DNA of 64,000 bases from Archaeoglobaceae archaeon (GCA_027036775.1 JALWDS010000018.1:1-64000); one strand, 5' to 3'. Counted from the stretch's first letter, positions 8,594-16,938 are shown. Translations and numbers: made by a program. Notes: generated by a model from the sequence alone, not told the origin.

Positions 8594-8611
8594 GCTTTCG
8601 AAAGAATTTAA

Positions 8612-8671
8612 TTGAATGATGAATCAGGCAGGAACTGAGTGAAGATGATGAAGGCTGTACTCCCTGAAACA
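8612..8671 (+). ncRNA. C/D box guide sRNA between thiI and nob1
   Basis: Complete box set: C ATGATGA (8616-8622), guide ATCAGGCAGGAA, D' CTGA (8635-8638), 6-nt spacer, C' ATGATGA (8645-8651), guide AGGCTGTACTCC, D CTGA (8664-8667). Both guides are exactly 12 nt, as expected for archaeal C/D RNPs. The D guide would pair with GGAGUACAGCCU, which with one G-U wobble resembles the conserved 16S rRNA stretch GGAGUACGGCC near E. coli position 890 (from memory, not searched). Ends are approximate. Confidence 0.82.
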
Positions 8672-8702
8672 ATTATATACTTTCCATCCCTACCCCTTTG
8701 AG

Positions 8703-9173
8703 ATGACGGTCCACGTCATAGACACGGGCACCATATTCATGAGGAAGGCCTACTACGAAAACATGATCACGATTCCCGAGGTAGTTGATGAGATAAAGGA
8801 TGAGAACTCTCAGTTCTACTTCTCCCTTCTGAATCTGAGGGTTGAGGAGGCGAGTGAGAGGAACGTTAGGAGGGTTTTAAAGTTTGCAAAAAGAACTGGT
8901 GATATATACAAACTCTCAGATACGGACGTGAAGTTGATAGCCAAGGCTTTGGACTTGAAGGAGAAAGGTGAAGATGTCGTTCTCGTTACGGACGATTACT
9001 CCATTCAAAACGTTGCGATGTCTTTGGGAATAAAGGTTGACAACATAGTCCAACCCAAGATATCGAAACGCTTTAGGTGGGTTAAGGTTTGTAGGGGATG
9101 CGGTAGGGTTGTCGAAGGTGACGTGTGTCCCGTATGCGGTAGCGAGGTTATCGTTAAGAGGGTGAGAGGATGA
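8703..9173 (+). CDS. nob1: rRNA maturation endonuclease Nob1
   Basis: Predicted PIN-domain nuclease that trims the 3' end of 16S rRNA. The PIN fold occupies about residues 1-120, with acidic residues in VIDTGTIF, PEVVDEI, SDTDVKLIA and VTDDYSIQN. A zinc ribbon follows (CRGCGRVVEGDVCPVCG). The length of 156 is normal for archaeal Nob1. The next gene starts inside its stop region (ATGA overlap), so nob1, the PRTase regulator and the glycosyltransferase look like one transcript. Confidence 0.93.
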   Translation: MTVHVIDTGTIFMRKAYYENMITIPEVVDEIKDENSQFYFSLLNLRVEEASERNVRRVLKFAKRTGDIYKLSDTDVKLIAKALDLKEKGEDVVLVTDDYSIQNVAMSLGIKVDNIVQPKISKRFRWVKVCRGCGRVVEGDVCPVCGSEVIVKRVRG

Positions 9174-9760
9174 GGGTAGATGATCTCGTTGAAAGGGCGA
9201 GAAAGTTGAAGGAGAAGGGATTGACCATAGGAGAGATCGCATCGGAACTGAACGTTTCGAGGGAAACCGCGATGTGGTTACTTGCGAAGGTTAGAGAAGA
9301 TAAGGTTGTGTCGGACGTTTACGTGGATTTGAGAAGCATATCACATCCCTACAGGACGAGATGCATAGCGAACGCGCTGGCGGACATGATATCTGAAAAC
9401 GTTGAGGAGAGTCCGGAGGTCGTTGTGGGAATTGCAACGAGCGGGATACCTATCGCAACCTTCGTCGCGGAATACCTCGAAGCGGACCTGAGCATGTATT
9501 ACCCGAAGAAGTTGAAGTGGGAGGGTGAGGGAAGCAGAGTTGGCGGAATATTCAGCGAGAACTTCGCCAAGGTCGATGAGAGGAGTTGCGTCATAGTTGA
9601 CAACGTCGTGACGACTGGAAACACGATAAGAGAAACGGTAGAGCAGATAAGGAGTAGGAAGGGGAGGGTTCTTTGTTCCGCGGTCGTTATAGACAAGAAG
9701 GGCTTGAGAGAGATTGAAGGTGTCCCTCTGCTCAGCCTCTTCAAGATAGTGAGGATCTGA
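9170..9760 (+). CDS. gfcR: PyrE-like phosphoribosyltransferase regulator with N-terminal HTH (GfcR type)
   Basis: Residues 1-50 form a helix-turn-helix (GLTIGEIASELNVSRETAMWLL) and the rest a type I PRTase fold with the PRPP loop CVIVDNVVTTGNT near residue 145. This HTH plus PRTase layout is the archaeal group once annotated as orotate phosphoribosyltransferase-like and later shown in haloarchaea to act as the sugar-metabolism regulator GfcR. Whether this one is enzymatic or regulatory cannot be read from sequence; the HTH favours regulation. It overlaps nob1 by 4 bases and abuts the glycosyltransferase by TGATG. Confidence 0.8.
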   Translation: MRVDDLVERARKLKEKGLTIGEIASELNVSRETAMWLLAKVREDKVVSDVYVDLRSISHPYRTRCIANALADMISENVEESPEVVVGIATSGIPIATFVAEYLEADLSMYYPKKLKWEGEGSRVGGIFSENFAKVDERSCVIVDNVVTTGNTIRETVEQIRSRKGRVLCSAVVIDKKGLREIEGVPLLSLFKIVRI

Positions 9761-10692
9761 TGAGGGTCGAGGTAATAATACCCACGCTAAACGAGGAGGA
9801 TAGTATTGGTGAAGTCATAGAGGGATTCAAGAGGTTGGGATACAAAGACATAATAGTCATAGACGGAAACAGCACCGATAGAACGAGGGAGATTGCGAAG
9901 GCTAAGGGAGCTAAGGTTGTAATTCAGAGCGGAAAGGGGAAGGGGCAGGCGGTGGCGGAAGCCTTCCAAATAGCTAAAGGTGACGTCGTAGTTTTGATAG
10001 ACGGTGACGGGACTTACCTGCCTGAGGATGTCGAAAAACTTCTCGAACCCATAAGAAAAGGCATTGCGGATCACGTTATAGGGAACAGGCTTGAAAACTT
10101 CGAAAAAGGGGCATTTACGAGGCTGAACCTCTTTGGGAACAAGATTCTAAACGCACTTTTCAGATTTTTTTACGGTGTGGAGTTGAGGGACATCCTTTCT
10201 GGTTACAGGGCTTTGAGGAGGGAGGTTTACAAGAGCATAGACCTCAAGAAGCACGGATTTGAAGTTGAGGTCGAAATGACGGTTGAAACCCTTGCAAACG
10301 GTTTCAGGATCGTGGAGGTTCCCATAAGATACGTTAAGAGGGCTGGAAAAACGAAGTTGAACCCTTTTAAGGACGGTTTGAAGATAGGATGGGCTATATA
10401 CAACCTCTTGATAAGATTCAGCCCTGCGAGATTTTTCCTGCTCTTCGGACTGATTTTAATATTTCTGGGGATGATGGTAGGTTTTTACGTCGTTTACGAT
10501 TGGTTTAGAGGTGTATCTCACGATCTGTTGGCAGTTCTGACAACGCTACTCATAGTTTCGGGATTGCAGGTAATCCTCTTCGGAATGATAAGCGACTTCG
10601 TCCTTAGAAGCAACGTTCAGATGAGGAGGGATTTGAACGAGATTAAAAGGACTTTGGAGGAGTTGAGGAATGTGGACGGTAAAAAGGATTAG
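9760..10692 (+). CDS. Family 2 glycosyltransferase with two C-terminal membrane helices
   Basis: Probably transfers a sugar from a nucleotide donor to dolichyl phosphate at the inner membrane face, for N-glycosylation. The GT-A core covers about residues 1-225: PTLNEEDSIGEVIEGF, IDGNSTDRT, the DxD-type LIDGDGTY and the acceptor motif DILSGYRALRR. Two hydrophobic helices follow (FFLLFGLILIFLGMMVGFYVV and a second ending near residue 280). The layout matches AglJ/DPM1-like enzymes; the sugar is unknown. The start codon overlaps the preceding stop, and mqnE begins 23 bases inside its end. Confidence 0.85.
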   Translation: MRVEVIIPTLNEEDSIGEVIEGFKRLGYKDIIVIDGNSTDRTREIAKAKGAKVVIQSGKGKGQAVAEAFQIAKGDVVVLIDGDGTYLPEDVEKLLEPIRKGIADHVIGNRLENFEKGAFTRLNLFGNKILNALFRFFYGVELRDILSGYRALRREVYKSIDLKKHGFEVEVEMTVETLANGFRIVEVPIRYVKRAGKTKLNPFKDGLKIGWAIYNLLIRFSPARFFLLFGLILIFLGMMVGFYVVYDWFRGVSHDLLAVLTTLLIVSGLQVILFGMISDFVLRSNVQMRRDLNEIKRTLEELRNVDGKKD

Positions 10693-11686
10693 GGAACTCT
10701 TCGACATGGACGTTCACGAACTCGGTAGGATTGCCGACTCCTTGAACGACGACAGGGTGATGTTCGTAGTCAACAGGCACATAAACTACACCAACGTCTG
10801 CATATCCAAATGCCCCCTCTGTGCGTTCTGGAGGGAGAACGGTTACCTCATGAGCAAGGAGGAGATTCTTAAAAAGGTTGAAGAGGCGGTAAGAATGGGA
10901 GCTACGGAGTTGCACATAGTCGGCTCTCACAACCCAGATGTTACGGTCGAATACTTCGAGGACGTTTTCAGTGAGATAAAGTGTAGGTATCCGAACGTCG
11001 TAATAAAGGCTTTAACAGCAACGGAAGTTCACTTCTTGGCTAAGAAGGAGAGGTGTAGCGTTAGAGAGATTCTGTCAAGGCTGAAGGATGCGGGTTTGCA
11101 GATGCTACCAGGTGGGGGTGCCGAAATCCTCTGCGACGACGTTAGAAGGGTCATATGTCCTAAAAAGGCCAAAGCGGAAGAGTGGTTGAGCGTGATGAAG
11201 GTAGCCCACGAGTTGGGATTGAAGAGCAACGCCACGATACTCTTCGGTCACGTAGAGGATGTGAGGCACAGGGCCATACACCTATACAAGCTCTGGAGGT
11301 TGCAAGAAAAAACGAGAGGATTCGTTTCCCTAATTCCACTCGTCTTCCATCCGGAAAACACCGTGCTGAAGAGGAGGGGTCTGGTCGAAGAGAAGACGAA
11401 TCCCGTAGACGTTCTGAAAACCATAGCGGTTTCGAGAATAGTTCTGAGCAACTTTAGGAGCGTTAGGGCTTACTGGGTTGGTTTGGGTGAGAAGTTGGCT
11501 CAAGTTGCCCTGAACTACGGTGCGAACGACATAGACGGAACGATAATGGAGGAGAGGGTTACGCATTCGGCCGGTGCGGATTCTCCAAGGAGTTTGACGG
11601 TTGAAAGGATAGTAAGGATAATAAAATCCGCTGGAAAGATTCCAGTTCAGAGGGACAGCTTTTGCAACGTCATAAGGGTTTACTGA
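10670..11686 (+). CDS. mqnE: Aminofutalosine synthase (radical SAM, menaquinone synthesis)
   Basis: Joins SAM's adenosyl group to the chorismate-derived product of MqnA, giving aminofutalosine in the futalosine route to menaquinone. The 338-residue protein shows NYTNVCISKCPLCAFWR with the radical SAM CxxxCxxC, LPGGGAEILCDDVRRVICPKK, NATILFGHVE, FIPL-like VSLIPLVFHPENT and AYWVGLGEKLAQVALNYGANDIDGT. GAEI and the ICPxK segment favour MqnE over CofH or MqnC, though the family is close-knit. No other mqn gene is adjacent. The short overlap with the glycosyltransferase is probably coincidental operon packing. Confidence 0.88.
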   Translation: MWTVKRIRELFDMDVHELGRIADSLNDDRVMFVVNRHINYTNVCISKCPLCAFWRENGYLMSKEEILKKVEEAVRMGATELHIVGSHNPDVTVEYFEDVFSEIKCRYPNVVIKALTATEVHFLAKKERCSVREILSRLKDAGLQMLPGGGAEILCDDVRRVICPKKAKAEEWLSVMKVAHELGLKSNATILFGHVEDVRHRAIHLYKLWRLQEKTRGFVSLIPLVFHPENTVLKRRGLVEEKTNPVDVLKTIAVSRIVLSNFRSVRAYWVGLGEKLAQVALNYGANDIDGTIMEERVTHSAGADSPRSLTVERIVRIIKSAGKIPVQRDSFCNVIRVY

Positions 11687-12077
11687 GCCTTATCTTTTCG
11701 TCCTCGACTACGTATCCGTTCTCCTCAAGCTCGTCTATCAAAGCCCTTAAAGTTCTCTCATCCAAATTCAGTTCGAACTTCAACTCGTCTAAGGTTTTCT
11801 CTCCTTCGGATAGGGAATCCATTATCATCCTCAAAATTCTGTCCTTCTCGATCAAAACCCTCTTCACGTCCTCGAAATCCTCCTCGTAGAGGTTTGAGAA
11901 CTCCTGAAGAACATTGAGGATTTCTTCTCCAACGCACAAACAATCGAGGTAGAGCTTGTAAACGACCTCCAATCCATCTCTAAACCTGTAACATCTCTCT
12001 ATCCTAACCCTGCCGAAGTTTACGAGCTTTAAAGCCATCCTGTATGCAGTCCTGTAGTCTTTAAACGTAAGCTCCAT
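11670..12077 (-). CDS. Uncharacterised protein with C-terminal winged-helix-like region
   Basis: I do not recognise this 135-residue protein. The N-terminal half (FKDYRTAYRMALKLVNFGRVRIERCYRF) is basic and mixed; residues 75-130 (ILRMIMDSLSEGEKTLDELKFELNLDERTLRALIDELEENGYVVEDEKIRL) have the helix-helix-helix-wing pattern of a winged-helix DNA-binding domain. It is charged, soluble and free of a signal peptide. It is transcribed toward mqnE and overlaps its end by 17 bases. A TATA-like tract is not obvious upstream. A regulatory role is possible but not shown. Confidence 0.6.
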   Translation of the reverse strand: MELTFKDYRTAYRMALKLVNFGRVRIERCYRFRDGLEVVYKLYLDCLCVGEEILNVLQEFSNLYEEDFEDVKRVLIEKDRILRMIMDSLSEGEKTLDELKFELNLDERTLRALIDELEENGYVVEDEKIRLSKPL

Positions 12078-12111
12078 GACGCAAATCTTTGGAAGGGTAT
12101 ATAGCTGTTCC

Positions 12112-12816
12112 TCATTTTTCCTTCAGGTGTTCTATGTATGTGATCGCCTTAGTGATTATCCCGTGTATCACGGTCAGTTCCCTCCTCGTAATCAGAGACC
12201 TTCCCAGTATCCTTCTCAAAGCTATTTTCGTTCTCTCTATTCTATGTTTTGGATACCACACAGCCCTCATCAACCTCTCGAAGTTCTCGACGAGGTTCTC
12301 TATGTCCCTCGCCTTAACTATATTCTTATCCTCCAAACCGTATTTGCCCTTGCTCAGCTCGTACAGCAAAACCGCCACCGCATGGCTCACGTTCATGACT
12401 GGGTATTCGGGATTCGTGGGAATAGTTACCACCATGTGGCAGAGTTCGATCTCCTCGTTGAACAGACCGTAGTCCTCTCTCCCGAAGGCTATCGCAACTT
12501 TACCGCTCTTCCCATCTAAAAAAGCTCTCAACTCCTCGGGAGAAAAGACAGGCTTTCTCACATACCTCTCCTGCCTGCAAGCGGTAACACCGGTCGTTCC
12601 GACGAGCATGTTAACGTGGTCGAGTATCTCATCGAAACCCTTTAAGACCTTCGCGTTTCTGAGTATGTCCTTTGCGTGAGATGCGGTTTTGAATGATTTC
12701 ACCGTAACCCTGCAATCGTATATGTAGAGCTCTTTGAATCCGAAGTTCTTCATAACCCTCGCAACGAAACCCACGTTTTCGGGTATCTTCAAACCGACGA
12801 GGTAAACTCCGATCAT
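12112..12816 (-). CDS. trmJ: tRNA 2'-O-methyltransferase, TrmJ family (SPOUT)
   Basis: SAM-dependent enzyme expected to methylate the ribose of nucleotide 32 in tRNA. The 234-residue sequence has the three SPOUT motifs: PENVGFVARVMKNFGF (about residues 12-27), IAFGREDYGL (about 128-137) and the knot-forming IPTNPEYPVMNVSHAVAVLLYEL (about 150-172). The C-terminal helical extension is usual for TrmJ/TrmL-like proteins. It overlaps the upstream MBL hydrolase gene by 4 bases (ATGA), so the two are co-transcribed. Confidence 0.88.
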   Translation of the reverse strand: MIGVYLVGLKIPENVGFVARVMKNFGFKELYIYDCRVTVKSFKTASHAKDILRNAKVLKGFDEILDHVNMLVGTTGVTACRQERYVRKPVFSPEELRAFLDGKSGKVAIAFGREDYGLFNEEIELCHMVVTIPTNPEYPVMNVSHAVAVLLYELSKGKYGLEDKNIVKARDIENLVENFERLMRAVWYPKHRIERTKIALRRILGRSLITRRELTVIHGIITKAITYIEHLKEK

Positions 12817-13430
12817 ATCACGGATTTGAGGACCTCCAAGTTCTTTAATATGTATCTCTTGGCGTTTCCCTCGACGAAATCTTCGTGTCCGGGATAGAGG
12901 TTTTCGACTTCGAGATTTGAGAGGAGTTCGAGGGATTTGAGAAGATCGTAGGGGTTTCCGCTCGGCAAATCGTATCTACCGAAACCGTATTTGAACACCG
13001 TATCACCGCTGAACAACCACTTCCTCCTCGGTTCGTAGTAGCAAACGCTTCCAGACGTGTGACCGGGGGTGTGAATGACTTCAAGCTCTATCTCACCCAG
13101 ATCGAATCTTTCTCCCCCTCTCACCAGAACATCGGGCTCGAAGTGGTAGATGTATCCCAGAGTTGTCAATCCCTTCTTCAGCAGGTCGAACTCAAGGGAG
13201 TGCATAACCACCTTGCAACCCAACTTCTTCAAGTCCGGAACGGCCATCGCGTGATCGAAGTGGGAGTGGGTTAGGAACACGTATTCAACCTCTTTGGGAT
13301 TTACGTATCTGCTCAGAGCCTTTATAAGAAATGCTGAATCTCCACCTGCGTCTATTATAGAAATGTTCTCGTCGATTAGAAGGTAAACGTTGGCTCCGAG
13401 CGGTGGAGTTACGATCCTTATCGGCTTCAT
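12813..13430 (-). CDS. Metallo-beta-lactamase-fold hydrolase (glyoxalase II-like)
   Basis: Zinc hydrolase of 205 residues. The metal ligands are THSHFDHA (THxHxDH, about residues 55-62), HTPGHTSGSVCYY, the bridging Asp in FSGDTVF, and a late YPGHED. The spacing fits the glyoxalase II/RNase Z-like small hydrolases. No second domain is present, and the substrate is unknown. Its stop overlaps the trmJ start; the Xaa-Pro peptidase gene lies 22 bases upstream on the same strand, so three genes probably form one unit. Confidence 0.85.
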   Translation of the reverse strand: MKPIRIVTPPLGANVYLLIDENISIIDAGGDSAFLIKALSRYVNPKEVEYVFLTHSHFDHAMAVPDLKKLGCKVVMHSLEFDLLKKGLTTLGYIYHFEPDVLVRGGERFDLGEIELEVIHTPGHTSGSVCYYEPRRKWLFSGDTVFKYGFGRYDLPSGNPYDLLKSLELLSNLEVENLYPGHEDFVEGNAKRYILKNLEVLKSVI

Positions 13431-13452
13431 CTATTAGATTTACGCTCGCTTT

Positions 13453-14532
13453 TTAAATTTGTTCTTTCGACAGCTCGATCCACTTTCTGTATCTCGTGAG
13501 AACTTCGCATCCGTTCCTTTTGACCACCACGACGTCCTCAACCCTAACCCCACCAACGTCCCTGTAGTAGAGTCCCGGTTCTACGGTGAAGACCATTCCC
13601 GACTTCAAAACGGTTTCGTTTTCGAATATCCTCGGCTCTTCGTGAATTTCCAAGCCCACTCCGTGACCTGTTGAGTGTATGAACCCTTCACTCGCCCTCT
13701 GCCTCAACGTTTTGTATCCGTAGCTTTCGAGAACGTCGCAAACCGTGTAGTGAACATCTTTAGCCTTAACGCCCTCCCTTATCATAGAAATTGCCTTTTC
13801 CTGAGCCTCTATGACCGCTCTCAGCATTTCGACAATTTTATCGTTTCTGTTCACTATAACGGTTCGCGTGAAGTCGGAGTAGTAGTGATGTCTTCTGCTC
13901 TTGGGAAAAACGTCAATCACGACGTGATCCTCAACGATTCCGCCAGTTGCATGGGGGATTGCGGACAACTTTCCAGAAGAGACTATGGTGTTTTCCGCAA
14001 GGTAACCCTTCAGGTAGAGGTAGTTCTCTATCCTATCCCTCACTACTTCACATCTCTTCTCCCTCTTTAAAACCTTCAATCCGAACTCGAAGGCCCTCAA
14101 AATTGCGAGGCTCGTATCCCTAATTCGTTCTATCTCCTCCCTCGTTTTAATTGCCCTCATTTCCAAAAAGGGGCTCTTCACAACTTTAACGTCGAAGTTT
14201 TGATGGAGCGGTATGGCAAGGTAGGCGGGAAAGTCTATCGGAATACCAACACTCTCAGCTTTGAGACCCTTCAAAAACCTCACGAACATTTCAGCTCTCG
14301 CTCTCCTACTGTCCTTCAACTCCCTCCTTAAATCGTGGTATCCCAAATCTCCGTAGGTCAAAACGTTCTTAACCTTGCTCTCCCTTAAAGCCCTCTCCTT
14401 CTCCATGTCGGGAACTATCAGGTAGTCTTTCCCATTCCTACACGTCACGTAGAAGGCGGAATCGATTGCCCTAAAACTGGTCGCGTAGTAGAGGTTTATA
14501 TCGGAATGCTGGATGAAGATGTCGAACTCCAT
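13453..14532 (-). CDS. Xaa-Pro aminopeptidase / prolidase (M24 family)
   Basis: Cleaves X-Pro bonds in peptides in the cytosol. The 359 residues split into an N-terminal creatinase-like domain (about 1-125) and the C-terminal pita-bread domain. Metal ligands can be placed: Asp in VVIDVFPKSRRH, Asp in YYSDFTRTVIV, His in STGHGVGLEIHEEPRI, Glu in VFTVEPGLYY and Glu in GVRVEDVVVV. The DVFPKSRRHHYYSDFT stretch is a variant of the commoner DxGxxxxxYxxDxTRT but keeps both Asp ligands. It heads the peptidase-MBL-trmJ group. Confidence 0.88.
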   Translation of the reverse strand: MEFDIFIQHSDINLYYATSFRAIDSAFYVTCRNGKDYLIVPDMEKERALRESKVKNVLTYGDLGYHDLRRELKDSRRARAEMFVRFLKGLKAESVGIPIDFPAYLAIPLHQNFDVKVVKSPFLEMRAIKTREEIERIRDTSLAILRAFEFGLKVLKREKRCEVVRDRIENYLYLKGYLAENTIVSSGKLSAIPHATGGIVEDHVVIDVFPKSRRHHYYSDFTRTVIVNRNDKIVEMLRAVIEAQEKAISMIREGVKAKDVHYTVCDVLESYGYKTLRQRASEGFIHSTGHGVGLEIHEEPRIFENETVLKSGMVFTVEPGLYYRDVGGVRVEDVVVVKRNGCEVLTRYRKWIELSKEQI

Positions 14533-14556
14533 GGAGCTACTGTGACGAATAAAAAT

Positions 14557-15312
14557 TTAATGTGCGTCGCTTATGTGAACGTGATCCTCTACCTTTATCG
14601 CGGATTCACCGTAAACCTCTCTCAAGACTTCGAGAGTTAGAACCTCATCTGGCCTTCCAACCCTGTAGAAAGTTCTGTTCAAAACAACTATCTCCTTGGT
14701 GTGCTTCAAAAACAGCATGGGATCGTGAGATGTAATCAAAACGAGCTTCCCCTTGGAAAGTTCACCAATCAGTTCGACGAACTCGACCTTTCCAACTGGG
14801 TCTATTGCGGAAAGGGGTTCGTCCAAAAGCAGGACTTCCGGATCGTAAACCAAAGCCCTCGCAAGCAAAACCCTCTGAATCTGCCCACCGCTCAACTCGT
14901 TTAAAGGTTTGTCCCATTCCCTTAAACGAACGAGATTCAAAACCTCCCTAACCCTTTCAACGTCTTCATTGCTCGCAAACCTCGGAAACCTCTTTCTGTG
15001 AAGTAGGAGGGAATCCAAGACGACTTCAAATGCGGTAACTGGCAGGTCGAAATCTTTGGAGAGTTGTGGAACGTAACCCACTCTGTAACTCGCCTTCTCA
15101 GGTTTCCCAGTTATGTCTTCACCCTTCAGAAGAATTTTACCCTTTTTTGGCTTTATCAAACCCAAGATCGTTCTCAAAAGCGTAGTTTTCCCTGAGCCGT
15201 TCGGCCCTATTATCTGATACAACCCACCATCGAAGCAGAGGTTTAAACCTTTGAGTATGTATTCGCCGTTAAAAACGACGTCAACATCCCTAACCTCAAG
15301 TGTGCACGCCAT
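14557..15312 (-). CDS. Metal ABC transporter, ATP-binding subunit (ZnuC-like)
   Basis: ATPase of about 251 residues for a zinc/manganese-family importer. Walker A GPNGSGKTT, Q-loop GYVPQ, signature ELSGGQIQR, Walker B VLLLDEPLSAIDP and switch ITSHD are all present. The ORF track begins at 15339, but the ATG at 15312 (MACTLEVRDVDVVF) starts right at the fold and leaves room for the divergent promoter, so I use it. It is transcribed away from the binding-protein and permease genes, an unusual split for this transporter type. The C-terminus has histidines (EDHVHISDAH) that could bind metal. Confidence 0.88.
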   Translation of the reverse strand: MACTLEVRDVDVVFNGEYILKGLNLCFDGGLYQIIGPNGSGKTTLLRTILGLIKPKKGKILLKGEDITGKPEKASYRVGYVPQLSKDFDLPVTAFEVVLDSLLLHRKRFPRFASNEDVERVREVLNLVRLREWDKPLNELSGGQIQRVLLARALVYDPEVLLLDEPLSAIDPVGKVEFVELIGELSKGKLVLITSHDPMLFLKHTKEIVVLNRTFYRVGRPDEVLTLEVLREVYGESAIKVEDHVHISDAH

Positions 15313-15340
15313 ATAAAAACCTTTATTAGTTCCGTGCACA
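15301..15340. promoter_or_regulatory. Divergent metal-transporter promoter with inverted repeat TGTGCAC-N26-GTGCACA
   Basis: Perfect 7-base arms at 15301-15307 and 15334-15340 flank the short divergent control region. Between them TATAAAAACC (+) can serve the binding-protein gene, with a predicted start close to the right-hand arm. The left arm lies in the first codons of the ATPase gene. A NikR-like regulator is encoded at the end of the plus-strand operon, so an operator is a reasonable inference; binding is not shown. Confidence 0.5.
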
Positions 15341-15351
15341 AAAGCCTTTTT

Positions 15352-16185
15352 ATGAAACGATTGATACCGATCGTTCTCATCGCTCTAATTTCGAAGGTGA
15401 GTGCCCTAACAATCGTAACGACCTTTCCGAGCTTGGCAAACGACGTAAAGCTGATAGCTCCGAACGACAAGATTTACTACATTCCAGCCTATTCACACGA
15501 CTACCAGTTGACGTCTAAAGATGTCGAGATGCTAAAGAGAGCTGACGTCATCGTTTCGACGGCACACACACACTTCGAGAAGAAGATTGAGGAGATGGTC
15601 GAAAAGGGGGAGATAAGAGCCAAGCTGATAGAGATTCCGAAGATTAGGGGTATAAGGCTCTTGAATTATCCGGGGACGAACAGAATCAACTACCACATGC
15701 CTATATACGATCCCCACAACTACGAGGTGTTTCTAAACTACCTCGCAAGAGTCCTCGAAGAACTGAATCCCAACGGAAGTTACGTTGAAAACGCCAAGAG
15801 GGTTTGCATAGAAGTTGAAGAGGTTGTTGACAATGTTAGATACAACGGAACCGCTCTGGTTGACTATCCCTACGGTCAATACGCTGTCAGCTGGACAGGA
15901 TTGAAGGTCGTTGGAGTGGTTTTCAACACACCCACCACTCCCGAAAAGTTTAAAGAGGTTGACTACCTGGTTCTGACGAGGAACTCCGAAAGGTCTGAAG
16001 CACTGATGGAAAACGTTCCCCACAGATACGTGATATACATAGACTCACCGTTCTCGAACCGCACCATACTCCAAAAACTGAAAGACATGAAAGTCGTTAA
16101 GAGTTCCAAAACGCCGGGATTCGAAGCTTTAACGTGCATCTTGGCGGTATCGTTATGGCTGTTGAGAAGTGGATTCTCACGGTAA
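15352..16185 (+). CDS. Metal-binding receptor of the ABC transporter (ZnuA-like)
   Basis: Extracellular cluster A-I solute receptor of about 277 residues. ATG at 15352 begins a classic signal peptide (MKRLIPIVLIALISKVSA); the track start at 15334 falls in the promoter repeat. Family landmarks are TFPSLANDVKLIAP, SHDYQLTSKDVEMLKRADVIV with a ligand histidine, and IYDPHNYEVFLNYLARVL with another. The usual His-rich loop is absent and the late Asp/His ligands are diverged, so the metal is uncertain (Zn, Mn or Ni). A hydrophobic C-terminus (CILAVSLWLL) should anchor it in the membrane. Its end overlaps the permease gene. Confidence 0.82.
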   Translation: MKRLIPIVLIALISKVSALTIVTTFPSLANDVKLIAPNDKIYYIPAYSHDYQLTSKDVEMLKRADVIVSTAHTHFEKKIEEMVEKGEIRAKLIEIPKIRGIRLLNYPGTNRINYHMPIYDPHNYEVFLNYLARVLEELNPNGSYVENAKRVCIEVEEVVDNVRYNGTALVDYPYGQYAVSWTGLKVVGVVFNTPTTPEKFKEVDYLVLTRNSERSEALMENVPHRYVIYIDSPFSNRTILQKLKDMKVVKSSKTPGFEALTCILAVSLWLLRSGFSR

Positions 16186-16934
16186 CCCTCGCATCTCTGA
16201 TGTATGGAATTCTCAGCCCGATAGTTTACGCAAGAAAGCTACAGTTTCTTTCCGCCTCCGCATCGCACACCGCACTTCTCGCGGTTCTAATATCCATACC
16301 TCTCTCAAACATCCTTCCGGACTACTTGGTTTCGATCGCAGTTGGATTGGCTTTGATATACGCAGTTGGATACGCGATAGACAAAGGAGTTGACCCAAAC
16401 ACCGCAACGTCCGTTTTGGTATCTTTTACAGCGTCGGCAAGCGTCATCACGATGTTCTACGTCGTAACCAAATACGAAGTTAGAACGGACATAGACGCCT
16501 TGATAATGGGCGATCCCCTCCTCGTAACTTGGAGGGACGTGACCGTCCTAATCGTAGCCTCGATCTTCGTCGTTTCTGTTGTAGCTCTAACATACAGGGA
16601 GCAGTTTCACATAGGTTTGGACAGGGACTGTGCGACCTTGGCGGGTATAAACGTAAAAATCTACGATGCCCTCTTCTACACCATACTTGCGATATCGACG
16701 ATTGCAATTATAAAGATTGTGGGTTTCGTCCTTCAGCACGTCCTGATACTCCTACCCTGTGCAATCGCCATGAGGTTTGCGAGGGGGATGAAGGCTTTAA
16801 TAACATACAGCGTAGTTATAAGCATTTCTTCAGCGGTTCTGGGATTGTTCTTAGCTTTGAACTTGAACCTATCTCCGTCGGGATTGATAGGTTTGATAAT
16901 GTTCGCCTTCTACCTCTTGAAACTCAGGAGGTGA
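16155..16934 (+). CDS. Metal ABC transporter, permease subunit (ZnuB-like)
   Basis: Membrane protein of about 259 residues with seven to eight hydrophobic helices and the family stretch LQFLSASASHTALLAVL after helix one, close to the ASLSHALLPGI motif of ABC-3 permeases. HIGLDRDCATLAGINVKIYD is the cytoplasmic coupling loop that meets the ATPase. ATG at 16155 (MAVEKWILTV) is preferred over the GTG at 16134. The first codons overlap the end of the receptor gene, indicating coupled translation. The NikR-like gene follows after 4 bases. Confidence 0.87.
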   Translation: MAVEKWILTVTLASLMYGILSPIVYARKLQFLSASASHTALLAVLISIPLSNILPDYLVSIAVGLALIYAVGYAIDKGVDPNTATSVLVSFTASASVITMFYVVTKYEVRTDIDALIMGDPLLVTWRDVTVLIVASIFVVSVVALTYREQFHIGLDRDCATLAGINVKIYDALFYTILAISTIAIIKIVGFVLQHVLILLPCAIAMRFARGMKALITYSVVISISSAVLGLFLALNLNLSPSGLIGLIMFAFYLLKLRR

Positions 16935-16938
16935 TACT

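Noticed and set aside
12076-12519. 147- and 127-residue plus-strand ORFs opposite trmJ
   Set aside because: Antisense shadows of the SPOUT methyltransferase, whose motifs are unambiguous.
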